From Mycolicibacterium fallax (lineage in GTDB: Bacteria; Actinomycetota; Actinomycetes; Mycobacteriales; Mycobacteriaceae): a stretch of DNA of 64,000 nt. The notes under the pieces were generated by a model. It saw nothing but the letters and a program-made list of their open reading frames with translations, did not search any database and was not told the DNA's origin. The stretch lies in the NCBI RefSeq assembly GCF_010726955.1, contig NZ_AP022603.1, positions 1,860,001 to 1,924,000 on the forward strand. Direction: 5' to 3'. Shown in pieces: positions 26,462-36,025 of the stretch; position 1 is the first letter of the stretch; each line of letters opens with the position of its first letter. A program made the position numbers and the translations under genes.

Positions 26462-27904
26462 TCAATCCGTGTCCGGATCCAGCCGGCGCAGCGCCGCCCG
26501 GAAGTCCGCATTCGGGTCGGCGGCCGGCAGGGCCGCCAGCACCTCGGCCAATGCCTGGCCGACGCCGATTCCGGCCCGGCGCGCCCCGTACAGCGCCGCG
26601 ACGGTGGGCGTGCGGCTTTGGGCGGAGACGCAGTGCAGCAACACCGTTCGGCCCTGGGCCCGCAACTCCTCGACCGCCCGAACCGAGTCGAGCAGCACGA
26701 AGTCCAGGTGTGGATTGGCGTCCACCCGGTCGATCAGGCGCACCTCGACGCACTCGACCCCGCCCAACTCGACCTCGGGGATGCGGCACAGCGACACCAC
26801 CGCATCCACGCCGTCGGGTCGATGCAGCAGCGCGTCCACCCCGCCGATCCATACGCCGTCGTCGTGCGGATGGCGCGCCAGTGCCTCGGTGCCGCCCCAG
26901 CCGGTGTAGTCCACCGGCGAGTGCAACGGGCCGGTGGCGATGGCGGTGGCCAGCCGGATCAGGTCCGGGGTGCGCAGGCCGGGCCAGCCGTGCAGGATCC
27001 GCCGCCAGTGCGCGGGAACCGCGGAGGCCCCGTGGGCCGCACCGAGCAGGCCGCCGGCGATCGCCGCGACGGTGTCGGTGTCATGCCCGCCGCGCACCGC
27101 GGCTTCCAGCGCCAACCGCAGGTGATCGGCGCGGAACGTCCCGGCGGCCGGGTCGTCGCCGGGCACCGCGGTGGTGACGATCGCCGACCAGGCGCCCTGC
27201 AGCGCGTGCACCACCCAGCCGTTGCGGGTGAAGTCGCGGGGCCGGGAGTTCTCGGCCTCGACGATCCGGTCCTCCCACAGCGTTCGGCGCTCGGCGTCGA
27301 TGTGCCCCAGCCCGATCCGTACGTCCAGTTCGCCGGTGAGGACCGCGTGCCGGATGGCCGCGCACCAGAGCACGCAGGCGTCGGCCGCCTCGGGGTCGTA
27401 GTGGGTCAGCACGCTGATGGCGCGGGCCGCCTGCACCAGGGCCGCCTCGTCGTCGAGGTAGGCCAGCGCGACCGGCGCGGTGCGCATCAGCGAGCCGTTG
27501 CCGCCGCTGCGTCCCCCGCTGCGGTGATGCGAAGCCGCCGCCTCCCGGGCGGCCGCCGCGGTGCTGCCGGACCTGGCGGCCGAACTCAGCACCGAGGAGG
27601 TCTGCACCCCAATGTCGCGGGCGACCGCGCGCCACTGGTTCCAGCGGTCGATCAGCCGGTCCTGGCTGGCCTCGTCGCGCAGATCGGCGCCGGTGGCGGC
27701 GATCTCGGCGATGGCGATCGCCATCGAGGTGTCGTCGGTCCACTCCCCCGGCGCGAACGGCCCCAGGCCGCCGCCGATCATGGCGACCGGCGTCTCGGGC
27801 GGCATCGGCGCCCCGAACTCGTAGCCGGCGCCCAGCGCGTCCCCGGCGGCGGTGGCCAGCAGCGCCCCGCAGGCCCGATCAAGTTGTTGGCTGGTGAGTT
27901 TCAT
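26462..27904 (-). CDS. ADP-ribosylglycohydrolase fused to a Cys-based (dual-specificity-like) phosphatase
   Basis: This 480-residue fusion has an N-terminal ARH/DraG-type domain (about 1-320) with GDALGAGYEF, EWTDDTSMA (residues 54-61) and GGHDTDTVAAIAGG (272 onward), the two Asp-rich magnesium sites that remove ADP-ribose. After a linker near VWIGGVDALLHRPDGVDAVV, a C-terminal domain ends in HCVSAQSRT, the HCx5R phosphatase loop with Cys425 and Arg431. The two activities together could strip ADP-ribose and then a phosphate from the same substrate. The start codon at 27904 overlaps the stop of the upstream phosphatase gene by four bases, so the two are coupled. Confidence 0.87.
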   Translation of the reverse strand: MKLTSQQLDRACGALLATAAGDALGAGYEFGAPMPPETPVAMIGGGLGPFAPGEWTDDTSMAIAIAEIAATGADLRDEASQDRLIDRWNQWRAVARDIGVQTSSVLSSAARSGSTAAAAREAAASHHRSGGRSGGNGSLMRTAPVALAYLDDEAALVQAARAISVLTHYDPEAADACVLWCAAIRHAVLTGELDVRIGLGHIDAERRTLWEDRIVEAENSRPRDFTRNGWVVHALQGAWSAIVTTAVPGDDPAAGTFRADHLRLALEAAVRGGHDTDTVAAIAGGLLGAAHGASAVPAHWRRILHGWPGLRTPDLIRLATAIATGPLHSPVDYTGWGGTEALARHPHDDGVWIGGVDALLHRPDGVDAVVSLCRIPEVELGGVECVEVRLIDRVDANPHLDFVLLDSVRAVEELRAQGRTVLLHCVSAQSRTPTVAALYGARRAGIGVGQALAEVLAALPAADPNADFRAALRRLDPDTD

Positions 27905-28929
27905 TTCGCTTCCCCTTCGGTGGTGAATTCACGTGCCGCGACCCACACGTAGTTGCTCGGGTCGATGCGACCTTCGCCGGCCGACCAGCGGTAGGCCATC
28001 AGGACGTTGCTCTTGATCGCGCTGAAGTCGACGCACGCGGTGTAGTCCGTCCAGTCCTGTTGGCGGATCGGTTCTTTTCCGCGGCGCCAGTAGTGGCCGT
28101 AGAACACCGGCACCTGATCGGTGTAGCGGTGCGAGTTCGATTCCGCCACAGTGGTGTTCGGCAGTGGCGGATATTTGGTTCCGTCCGTGGCGCGAAAGTT
28201 TCCCATTTCGGCGAGATCGCGCAGCGTGACCGCCGCCGGGTCCCACCAGCGCATCCTGGCACGCTTGCGCTCGATGCCGTCCTTGTCGCGGTAGGCGGGT
28301 TGCCCGTGGTCGACGAGGCTGATCTCGGGGCCCTTGAGGATCGTCTCGACCGCGGTGTACAGCTCGTCGCCGGGATCCGAGGCCCTCGCCAGCTGGGCGA
28401 CGGTGCGGAACCGGTCGCCGCCGAGGGCGCTCTCCAGCAGGCTGATCGAGTCCGGGTGCCAGCAGGCGTGCACGACCCGGATCTCGCCGAGGTCCAGCCA
28501 CAGCGGCTGGGTCCAGAACCACTTCAGGTGACGCTTCCGGTATTTCCCGCGGACCTGCCCCACGAACGCCTTGTGCTGGCGCTCGTTCTTCTCCGACCAC
28601 CCGTTTTCCGGGTCGCCGTGCGGGCGCAGGTACTTTCCGGGCTTGGCCGGATCCTCGGTGTGATAGGCCATCGCGTTGAATTCGTGGTTGCCGAGGACCA
28701 TTTGGGCGGCGCCGGCGTCCACCATGTCCTTGACGATCCGCAGCACCCGCAGTTGCTCGGGTCCGCGGTCGATCAGGTCGCCGACGTAGAGGGCCTGCCG
28801 GCTCTGATGCCGGTAGGCGCCGTCGTCGCCCTGGCGGTAGTCCAGCCGGGTCAGCAGTGACTCCAGCTCGGTCGCGCATCCGTGGATGTCGCCGATGATG
28901 TCGTAGCCGTCAAATTTGTTGTGTGTCAT
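27901..28929 (-). CDS. Calcineurin-like metallophosphatase
   Basis: This 342-residue phosphatase carries all metal motifs in order: DIIGDIHG (residues 10-17), VGDLIDRG, LGNHEFNAMAYH, VVHACWH and YGHYWRRG. The GDxHG, GDxxDRG and GNHE set is that of the PPP/ApaH/PrpE group, which acts on phosphoproteins, dinucleoside polyphosphates or RNA ends. I chose the second ATG (28929), because AAGGGGG is six bases before it and abuts the first ATG at 28935. It is the first gene of the five-gene cluster that ends with the HNH nuclease. Confidence 0.86.
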   Translation of the reverse strand: MTHNKFDGYDIIGDIHGCATELESLLTRLDYRQGDDGAYRHQSRQALYVGDLIDRGPEQLRVLRIVKDMVDAGAAQMVLGNHEFNAMAYHTEDPAKPGKYLRPHGDPENGWSEKNERQHKAFVGQVRGKYRKRHLKWFWTQPLWLDLGEIRVVHACWHPDSISLLESALGGDRFRTVAQLARASDPGDELYTAVETILKGPEISLVDHGQPAYRDKDGIERKRARMRWWDPAAVTLRDLAEMGNFRATDGTKYPPLPNTTVAESNSHRYTDQVPVFYGHYWRRGKEPIRQQDWTDYTACVDFSAIKSNVLMAYRWSAGEGRIDPSNYVWVAAREFTTEGEAK

Positions 28930-29042
28930 GTTCATCCCCCTTCACTGCATTGAATTTCTGACGGACCCGTACCGCCACCGGAGTGGCGGCACGGGTTCGC
29001 GTGGCCGGCGGGCACCAATCGGGTGCACCGGGTGGCGCGTTC

Positions 29043-29228
29043 CTAGGAACCGCGGAAGTGAATCGTGGACATTGCCGGACTCCCGAAGGGTCGGGCCTCC
29101 GTCGGGAGGCGCTCTTGCCGATCCCGGTCGGGGTCGGCCGCTTCGTCATCCGAGCCACCCAACGAGCGTGGGGTTGGCGTGCCATCAAGTCGGAGCTTTG
29201 CGACGGCAACTCGTGAAGCTATGTCCAT
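29043..29228 (-). CDS. Possible 61-residue protein
   Basis: A minus-strand frame begins MDIASRVAVAKLRLDGTPTP and ends STIHFRGS. It lies 41 bp downstream of the PASTA lipoprotein gene and has the same direction. No family is recognised and no strong ribosome site is visible. The remainder of 28936-29269 shows nothing else I can support. Confidence 0.3.
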   Translation of the reverse strand: MDIASRVAVAKLRLDGTPTPRSLGGSDDEAADPDRDRQERLPTEARPFGSPAMSTIHFRGS

Positions 29229-29269
29229 TATACCGACGGCACCGACAAGTCCGGCCGACGCCACCTCGG

Positions 29270-29698
29270 TCACGGGCAGCGCTCGGTGTCGACGCGAACC
29301 ACACCGAAATTGATCGCGGTGTCCTTGGTGAACGTCGCCCCGGGCGCCGGCGTGGACGTGCACACCTGCCAGTTGCGGTCCAGCACCTGGTTCCGCCCCC
29401 GGCCGGTGAGGTCGGTCGAGCTGGTGAAAAACACCTCGTCATTGGTCAGCGCCTGGATGGCGTCCTGCGCCGCCTGCAGATTCCGTCCGGTCAGATCCGG
29501 CATCGTCCAACTCCGCGTCGGCGCCGAGGTCGGCACCACCACCGAGGTCGGCGCCTCGGTGTCCTCCGTCGGTGCGGCCGCGACCGAGGTGACGGTCTCC
29601 CGAACCGTCACGGTCGACGGCGAACTGTCGGCCTGCTCGCTGCCGCACCCCGCCAGCGTCACGGCCGTGGCAACCGTCAACAAAATCAGTCGACGCAT
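29270..29698 (-). CDS. PASTA-domain lipoprotein
   Basis: This 142-residue lipoprotein has signal peptide MRRLILLTVATAVTLAGC (lipobox LAGC), then a Thr/Ser/Pro-rich spacer (about residues 22-62). One PASTA domain follows: TMPDLTGRNLQAAQDAIQAL at residue 65 onward and TPAPGATFTKDTAINFGVV. Single PASTA lipoproteins are common in mycobacteria and are thought to bind peptidoglycan or muropeptides. It is on the outer face of the membrane. The Cys near the end (QVCTSTP, TERCP) may form a disulfide. Confidence 0.82.
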   Translation of the reverse strand: MRRLILLTVATAVTLAGCGSEQADSSPSTVTVRETVTSVAAAPTEDTEAPTSVVVPTSAPTRSWTMPDLTGRNLQAAQDAIQALTNDEVFFTSSTDLTGRGRNQVLDRNWQVCTSTPAPGATFTKDTAINFGVVRVDTERCP

Positions 29699-29847
29699 CC
29701 GGATCCCCCCCTTGTTGATGAGTCGAAACTGACGTTAGACCATGCCTCCGACAAAGAGGTTGAACGGACGCACGAGCGTGGCGATACCCCACTGCATCAC
29801 GCAGGATGCAGTTGCGATCAGCATCGCGCCGACACACGAAGCACCGC

Positions 29848-32800
29848 TCAAGCAACCGCCGCACGCGCGCCAAGGTAGATCTCGGTGGGCATGGGTCGAT
29901 GTAGGCGCCAGGTAATCGCCATCGGCCGGGATCCCTCGTGGGTCACGTAGTCGGCCGGCCCGAGAAATACGTAGGGCGCGGGACCGAAGGCATCCGTCTT
30001 CGTCGCCCGCACAAACAGCAGAATCCGCGAGCCACCCTGCCGGTGATTGATGTACCGCCGCCCAGTCGGCGAGGTATCCGACGTGGTTGATTGCGACTCC
30101 CAGTGGAACAGCTCGGGGCTCAGCGCGAAATCGCGGTACATCGTCGTGGGTGAGTAGTCGCGGTCGGACTTGTTCAGCGTAATCAGGAACGCGTCAGCGT
30201 TGACGCCCTCACACCACGCCACGCCTTCACGCATCGTCGCTGGAGTTCGCTTCTGCGACGCCCAGCCCAACCCGGCGAGAATCTCCTCGCGCAGGTAGCT
30301 GGCGTGCAATTGCAGGGGCACATCAGCGAGTTCGGCATCGAGGAACCCCAGTCCGGTGGTGCTCCGCCGCGCGGCATCGAAGGCGATGCCGACGACCTGC
30401 TGGAGTTCGTCCACGATGGCCTCGCCGCGTAGGGCCGCAAGTCCCGCCGCCGCGCTATCGAATTCGCCGCCGTTCGGGAACAGGGAGAAGAACAACATCG
30501 CGGCGACCCGCAGTTCGAGTTCGCTCTGCGGCTGCTCGCCAGCCAGCAATCTGCGATACCACTGGTGCCGCACCGGGTCGTCCACGTGGGCGAAAGCCCG
30601 AACCCGCTTGACCAGATCGGCTTCCAACGGCCCCCGCTCTGGGCTCAGCTTTCCGGCATCGCGGCATAGGGATGTCCAGGATCGGTCTTTCCTCAGGACA
30701 TCTGCTAAACCACGGCCCCAGTTGTCCAGGTAACCGGCAAGGCTGCGGTCCGGGTGATCGCGCACCTCGGCGATCAGTGTGGCGCGCCGCGGCGCCACCT
30801 GCTGCTTGATGCTGTCCAGCACAATGTCTTGCGCTACGGAGTCCAACACGATCTGACTGCCCGAAGGGAGGAACGGAAAACCCCGCTCAACTTGGCGTTG
30901 CAACTGTTTCCCGCCGACGCCGGTTAGGGCACGGAACCGCAGGTCGAATCGAAAGTCCTTGTTCTGATGCCCGACAAAGTCCAAGGCCGTCAGGACCGTC
31001 TTGCCTGGCGCCAGCCGCAACCCACGCCCCAACTGCTGCAGAAACACCGTCGCACTTTCGGTGGGGCGGAGGAACAGCACGGTGTCGACGTCGGGGATGT
31101 CGAGACCCTCGTTGAACAGGTCGACGGCGAACACGATCTTGATCTCGCGTCTCCGCAGTGCCGCGAGGGCCTGCTCCCGTTCCGAACTCGACGAGTCGCC
31201 CGACACCGCGGTCGCGCTGATTCCCGCTTCGTTGAATCGCGCGGCCATGTAGTGGGCATGGGCGACCGATACGCAGAATCCCAAGGCACGCATGGAAGAA
31301 ACGTCGCCAACCTTGTCGACAAGCTCCTTCACGATGATGCGGGTGCGCGCATCGCCGGCGGTGTAAAGATTGCCCAGTTCCGTCGAGTCGTACCCGCTGC
31401 CACGCCGCCAGGCGATCCGGGCAAGATCAGTTCCGTCGTAGATTCCGAAGTACTGAAATGGGCACAGCAGGTCCTGCTCCAGGGCGTCCCACAGGCGCAG
31501 CTCCGCCGCTACCCGACCACCAAAGAAGCTGCGGACATCGGTGCCGTCAGAGCGCTCAGGAGTGGCGGTCAGACCGAGCATCTCTTTGGGTCGCACATGG
31601 TCGAGCAACCGGCGGTAGGAGGCCGCCTCGGCGTGATGAAACTCGTCGATGACGACGACATCGAAGTGCGCCGGGTCCAGGGTGGCCAAGCGTGCTGCCG
31701 AAAGCGATTGGACACTGGCAAAGACATGCGTCCAGCGGGTGGGTGTGTTTCCGTCAACCAGCAGTTCCCCGAACGTGGCGTCGGTGAGCACTTCCTGATA
31801 CATCCGCCGGGCCTGCTGCAGGATCTCCTTGCGGTGCGCGACAAACAGCAGGCGCAGGTCCCGGTTCGCGGACGCTAACAATCGCCGGTAGTCCAACGCC
31901 GCGACGACCGTCTTGCCGGTCCCGGTCGCCGCGACGACCAGATTGCGATGACGGTCATGCAAGCTGCGCTCCGCATCGAGCTGCTCCAGGATCTCCGCTT
32001 GAAAGGGCTTCGGTGTGACTTCCAGCCCGGACAGAGTGATGACGGTGGTGTCGCGCTGCCGTGTTCCCGAGGCAACTTCGAGGGCAACCGTCAGGCGCTC
32101 GCCATCGTCCTCGGGGCGGTAGAGCTCGAATGCCCGGTTGGTCCAATAGGAGTCAAACGTGGCGCGGAACTTCTCCAACAGGTGAGGGGTGGAAACTGCG
32201 GAAAGCCGAACATTCCATTCCAAGCCGTCGACCAACGCGGCGTGCGACAGGTTGCTGGACCCGACGTAGGCGGTGTGGAAGCCGGTGTTGCGCCGCAACA
32301 GCCAGGCCTTGGCGTGCAACCGGGTGTGGTCCGTCTCGTAGTTGATCCGCACCTCGGCCCCGAACTCGTTGACCAGAGCGTCTAGCGCACGGGCATCGGT
32401 GGCACCGAGATAGGTCGTGGTGATCACCCGAAGTGGAATACCGCGTTCCCGCAGTAGCTTGAGCTCGTTTTCCAGCACCCGAAGCCCATGCCATTTCACG
32501 AAGGCACACAACAGATCAACGTGATCGGCGGTAGCCAGTTCCGCGCGCAGTTCGGCGGCCAAGTTCGGCTCGTTACGCGCGTTGGTCATCAGCGCGGCGT
32601 CTGAAAATGGGGTCGCTGGCCGCGGCAACCGTTGGGCGCCACCATCACGGGCGGCAACAATTTGGTCGAGTCGACTGATGCGGCCAGGCAGGTGCGGGTG
32701 CAGGGCGTGCTCAGGCGCCTCGGCATCGGGGAGCACCGCGAGGATGTCCCTCACCAGCTGCTGTCGGTCCTCGACGGACCGCAAGCCCCGCATCGAGTGC

Positions 32801-32946
32801 TCGATGATCGGCGCCAGGTGGCGAGCAAGTGCCAGGGGCTGTTCGGTGTCGTCGACGGTGTCGTAGCCGGGCAGAACCCCCTCGGCGCCGGCAAGTTCGG
32901 CGGCCAGTCGCTCGGTGAGCAGCGACTCATATATCCCCTGATCCAT
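29848..32946 (-). CDS. PLD-nuclease / SF2 helicase / DUF3427 protein
   Basis: This protein is about 1032 residues, read from ATG 32946; a start at 33015 would add 23 residues. The N-terminal phospholipase-D-like domain holds TRLHAKAWLL and YVGSSNLSHAAL. The DEAD/DEAH helicase core has VVAATGTGKTVVAALDYRRL, VVIDEFHHAE (Walker B), LGLTATPERSDG and QQLGRGLRLAPGK (motif VI). The C-terminal 400 residues are the DUF3427-type region. Such proteins are widespread and recur in defence islands, where the PLD part may cut DNA while the helicase translocates. This copy is intact, but its right-hand neighbour is the remnant of another helicase. Confidence 0.88.
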   Translation of the reverse strand: MDQGIYESLLTERLAAELAGAEGVLPGYDTVDDTEQPLALARHLAPIIEHSMRGLRSVEDRQQLVRDILAVLPDAEAPEHALHPHLPGRISRLDQIVAARDGGAQRLPRPATPFSDAALMTNARNEPNLAAELRAELATADHVDLLCAFVKWHGLRVLENELKLLRERGIPLRVITTTYLGATDARALDALVNEFGAEVRINYETDHTRLHAKAWLLRRNTGFHTAYVGSSNLSHAALVDGLEWNVRLSAVSTPHLLEKFRATFDSYWTNRAFELYRPEDDGERLTVALEVASGTRQRDTTVITLSGLEVTPKPFQAEILEQLDAERSLHDRHRNLVVAATGTGKTVVAALDYRRLLASANRDLRLLFVAHRKEILQQARRMYQEVLTDATFGELLVDGNTPTRWTHVFASVQSLSAARLATLDPAHFDVVVIDEFHHAEAASYRRLLDHVRPKEMLGLTATPERSDGTDVRSFFGGRVAAELRLWDALEQDLLCPFQYFGIYDGTDLARIAWRRGSGYDSTELGNLYTAGDARTRIIVKELVDKVGDVSSMRALGFCVSVAHAHYMAARFNEAGISATAVSGDSSSSEREQALAALRRREIKIVFAVDLFNEGLDIPDVDTVLFLRPTESATVFLQQLGRGLRLAPGKTVLTALDFVGHQNKDFRFDLRFRALTGVGGKQLQRQVERGFPFLPSGSQIVLDSVAQDIVLDSIKQQVAPRRATLIAEVRDHPDRSLAGYLDNWGRGLADVLRKDRSWTSLCRDAGKLSPERGPLEADLVKRVRAFAHVDDPVRHQWYRRLLAGEQPQSELELRVAAMLFFSLFPNGGEFDSAAAGLAALRGEAIVDELQQVVGIAFDAARRSTTGLGFLDAELADVPLQLHASYLREEILAGLGWASQKRTPATMREGVAWCEGVNADAFLITLNKSDRDYSPTTMYRDFALSPELFHWESQSTTSDTSPTGRRYINHRQGGSRILLFVRATKTDAFGPAPYVFLGPADYVTHEGSRPMAITWRLHRPMPTEIYLGARAAVA

Positions 32947-33018
32947 GCGGCGCACGTTAGCTGACGAGGACCCCGGAATCGCCCCGCCGCCCCGCCACGA
33001 ATCGACGGTCGCCACGGC

Positions 33019-33534
33019 TCACGCCCCGCCGGAGTCCGACGCGCCCCCGCACGCCTCGACAAACGCGTTGAGCGTGCCGATCAACCGCATGTCCTCGACG
33101 GTCCCGGCTCGGGTATCCAGCAGCGCGTCGGTGCACACCAGGTAGGCCAGGCAGCGGGCACGGCTCACGGCGACGTTGAGGCGGTTACGGGAGAACAGGA
33201 AGTCCGTCCCGCGGACCATGTCGCCACCGGTGGAAGTCGCCATGCTGAAGAACACCACCGCCGCTTCCCGGCCCTGGAACTTGTCGACCGTGCCGACCTC
33301 GACCGCCTCCAGTTCCGGATCCTGATTGAGGCGCGTGCGGATGGTTTTCACCTGGTCGTTGTAGGGCACCACGATCATGAAGTCGTTGGGCCGCAGTGGC
33401 TGGGTGGCGCTGTCGTGGTTGGTCCAGGCGCTTCCCATCAGCCGCGTCAACTCCGCGGCAATCACCTCGGCTTCCTCCACCGAGCGGGTGCGGTTGCCGG
33501 TGTGGTCGACCCGCAGCCAGCGCAGCCCGGTGCC
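33019..33534 (-). pseudogene. C-terminal remnant of an SF1 helicase (AAA_12 / Dna2-like; TM0106-type), cut by an IS3 element
   Basis: Only the last ~172 residues survive: GTGLRWLRVDHTGNRT, then VVPYNDQVKTIRTRL, EVGTVDKFQGREAAVVFFS (motif V/VI region) and LFSRNRLNVAVSRARCLAYL. These are the diagnostic C-terminal motifs of Upf1/Dna2-type helicases. Beyond the IS3 element the frame continues for about nine codons (34891-34917, KHKQRTVEG) and then meets the IS21 end. The N-terminal helicase and any nuclease domain are gone, so it is non-functional. Confidence 0.82.
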
Positions 33535-34887
33535 TGAACCACCCCGGGTTTGATGCACACCTTCTTTCGAGGGAAGGTAAGGCGCATCATGCCGAAGAAG
33601 TACGACGACGAGTTCAGGGCCCGGGCGGTGCGGTTGGTCATCGACCATGCCGAGGAGTACGACACCCGCACGGCGTGTATCAGCGCGGTGGCCAAGCGGT
33701 TGGGGGTGTCGTATGAATCGCTGCGTCGGTGGGTCAACCAGGCCGAGGTCGACACCGGCCAGCGTGACGGGTGTCCTCCGATGCCGTACGGGAGTTGCGC
33801 GAGCTCAAACGCAAGAACCGTGAGCTTGAGGAGACCATCGAGATCTTGAAGGCGGCGACAAGTTTCTTCGTGCGGGAGAGCGACCCGCGACACCGTTGAT
33901 CTGTGCGTTCATCGCCGAGCATCGCGCTCGGTTCGGGTCGCTCCGATCTGCCGCGTGCTCACCGAGCACGGCTGCCAGATTGCCCCGAGAACGTTCCACG
34001 CCTGGCTGAAACGGCCGCCGTCGAAGCGTGCGTTGTCCGATATCGCCCTGACCGGGGTGCTGGCCGGCTACTACGAGCCTGATCAGGCGGGCCGACGCGC
34101 CCCGGAGTCGTTGTACGGGGCGGTGAAGATGTGGGCGACCCTGCGGCGTCAGGGCATCGAGGTGGCCCGCTGCACGGTGGAGCGGTTGATGCGGGCCAAC
34201 GGCTGGCGCGGGGTCACCCGCCGGCGCAAGGTCCGCACCACGATCGCCGATCCCGCCGCCGAGCGCGCGGCCGACCTGGTCGATCGCCAGTTCGGGGCGC
34301 CCGCGCCCAGCGTGCTGCTGGTGGCCGATTTCACCTACGTGCGCCTGGCGTGCGGGATGTTCGTCTATACCGCGTTCGTCATCGACGCCTACGCCGGGCG
34401 GATCGTGGGCTGGGCATGTTCGACGAGCAAGAGCGACCTGTTGGTGCGTCGAGCGATCCGGCACGCGGCACAACTCCGCGAACGTGAGGGTAAACCATTG
34501 CAGGGCAAGGTGATTCACCACTCGGATGCGGGCTCGCAGTACACCTCTGTGTGCTGTGGGGAGACCTTGGCCCTGTCCGGGCTGATCCCGTCGATCGGCT
34601 CGGTCGGCGACGCCTACGACAACGCACTGGCCGAGACCACCATCGGCTTGTACAAGCACGAGGCCGTCCGAGCGGACTCCCCGTTCCGCCGCGGCCCGCT
34701 GCGCCGACTGGCCGACGTGGAACTGCTCACCGCCGACTGGGTCAGCTGGTACAACACCGACCGGATCATGCACCGCCTCGGCCGGATCCCACCCATCGAA
34801 TACGAGCAGATCCACTACGCTCAAAACACAGCCCAATCCGCGGCTGCACACCAGTAACCAAGTGTGCATCAAACCCGGGGTGGTTCA
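33535..34887 (+). mobile_element. IS3-family insertion sequence, 1353 bp, with perfect 26-bp inverted ends and 3-bp target duplication
   Basis: The terminal inverted repeats at 33535-33560 and 34862-34887 are identical over 26 bp; the outer end reads TGAACCACCCCGGGTTTGAT. They are flanked by GCC on both sides (33532-33534 and 34888-34890), a 3-bp target duplication typical of IS3. Inside are frameshifted orfA and orfB. The element is inserted in a helicase gene: removing it and one GCC restores the frame (VEG-TGLRW), so the insertion was clean. Confidence 0.93.
33589..34857 (+). pseudogene. IS3-family transposase orfA-orfB with two single-base losses
   Basis: OrfA starts MPKKYDDEFRARAVRLVIDH with a typical helix-turn-helix. 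After GQRDG (near 33770) the expected VSSDAVRELRELKRK is out of frame because GGGG is GGG. A second G loss near 33938 breaks the start of orfB (AEHRARFG then APICRVLTEHG). From 33955 the integrase core is intact, with the DDE set: VADFTYV, HHSDAGSQY and NALAETTIG. Normal IS3 elements join A and B by programmed -1 shifting in a short overlap; the damage here is additional. It could be a sequencing artefact in a multicopy element. Confidence 0.8.
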
Positions 34888-35295
34888 GCCCTCGACCGTG
34901 CGCTGCTTGTGTTTTGTCAATAGGTTTCCGGCCGTTTGAGCGCTAATTTTCCGGCCATGTTGTTGGGATTTCCGGCCATGTGAGCGCTGCGGTTGGGCGA
35001 TGGGCTGGGTCATGGTCGGATTGTGTTGCGGCACTGTGGATTTGTGGTCGGAGGGGGTGGGTCAGAAGGGTGGCTGGTGGGGGTTCGGTGTCGGTGGGGG
35101 CTGGTGGCGGGGCTCCAATCGTCGAAGTTGTCGGGCTAGGGCGCGGGGCGGCCGGTGCCGTCGTAGAAGTCGGATTCGCCGTCGCCGGTGAGCATCGCGG
35201 TGTTGAGGCGGTCTCGTTCGGTGGCGTCGGGGACGCCGAGGTGGGCGTAGGGTGTTCGGTCATCGCTGTTGGTTTTCCTGGTCCGGTGGGTGGGG

Positions 35296-36025
35296 TCATT
35301 TCATGAGGGCGTGGCTGACGCGGTAGGAGTCGCCGCGGAAGCGTAGGAGCCGTCCGTGGTGCACGAGGCGGTCGATGATCGCCGCGGCCATGTTGTCGTC
35401 TCCGAACACCGTTCCCCACTTCGAGAATTCAAGGTTGGTGGTGATGATGAGGCTGCGTTTTTCGTAGGCCTCGGAGATGACCTGGAACAGCAGCCGCGCT
35501 CCTTCGGGGTCGATCGGTAGGTAGCCGAGTTCGTCGAGGACCAGCAGCGGGATTTTGGCGAGGGTGGCCAGCTCCCGGTCGAGGCGGCCGGTGTCTTTGG
35601 CGCGGCGCAGCGTCATCACCAGGCTGGAGGTGGTGAAGTAGCGGGCCGGGATGCCGCGCTGGCAGGCTTCGGCGGCCAAGGCGGTGGCCAGATGCGTTTG
35701 CCGGTCCCGACATCGCCGAAGAGGATCAGGTCTTGGGCGTGGTCGAGGAATTCCAGGTCGGCGAGCTGCTGGCGTCCGTAGCCGTCGGGGAACCCGACGG
35801 CGGTCCAGTCGTAGCCGTCGAGGGATTTGGCTGCGGGCAGCCGGGCGGCGGTCAGCAGCCGGGCCCGCCGGGAACGGGCCCGGGAGTCGTTCTCCGCGGT
35901 CAGCATCCCGTGGAGATACTCACGCTGGCGCGGGTGGCCTTGGTCGCCCATTCCTGCAGCACCGCCACGGTCAGATACGCCTGCCGGCCCGCGGCGACGA
36001 CATCGGCGACGCTGACCGCGCTCAC
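35296..36025 (-). pseudogene. istB: istB helper ATPase, two frameshifts
   Basis: The IstB reading frame can be followed from GTG 36025 (SVADVVAAGRQAYLTVAVL). It shifts near 35960 to REYLHGMLTAENDSR and on to LILFGDVGTGK. It shifts again where AAAA is AAA, just after the Walker A Lys (near 35697). The third part then reads HLATALAAEACQRGIPARYF, LLVLDELGYLPID (Walker B) and SLIITTNLEFSKW. The AAA+ family helper assists target capture in IS21 transposition. As written it cannot make full-length protein. Confidence 0.78.

Noticed and set aside
29439..29873. A 144-residue minus-strand frame over the PASTA lipoprotein
   Set aside because: It overlaps the lipoprotein in another frame and lacks a recognised motif or good start.
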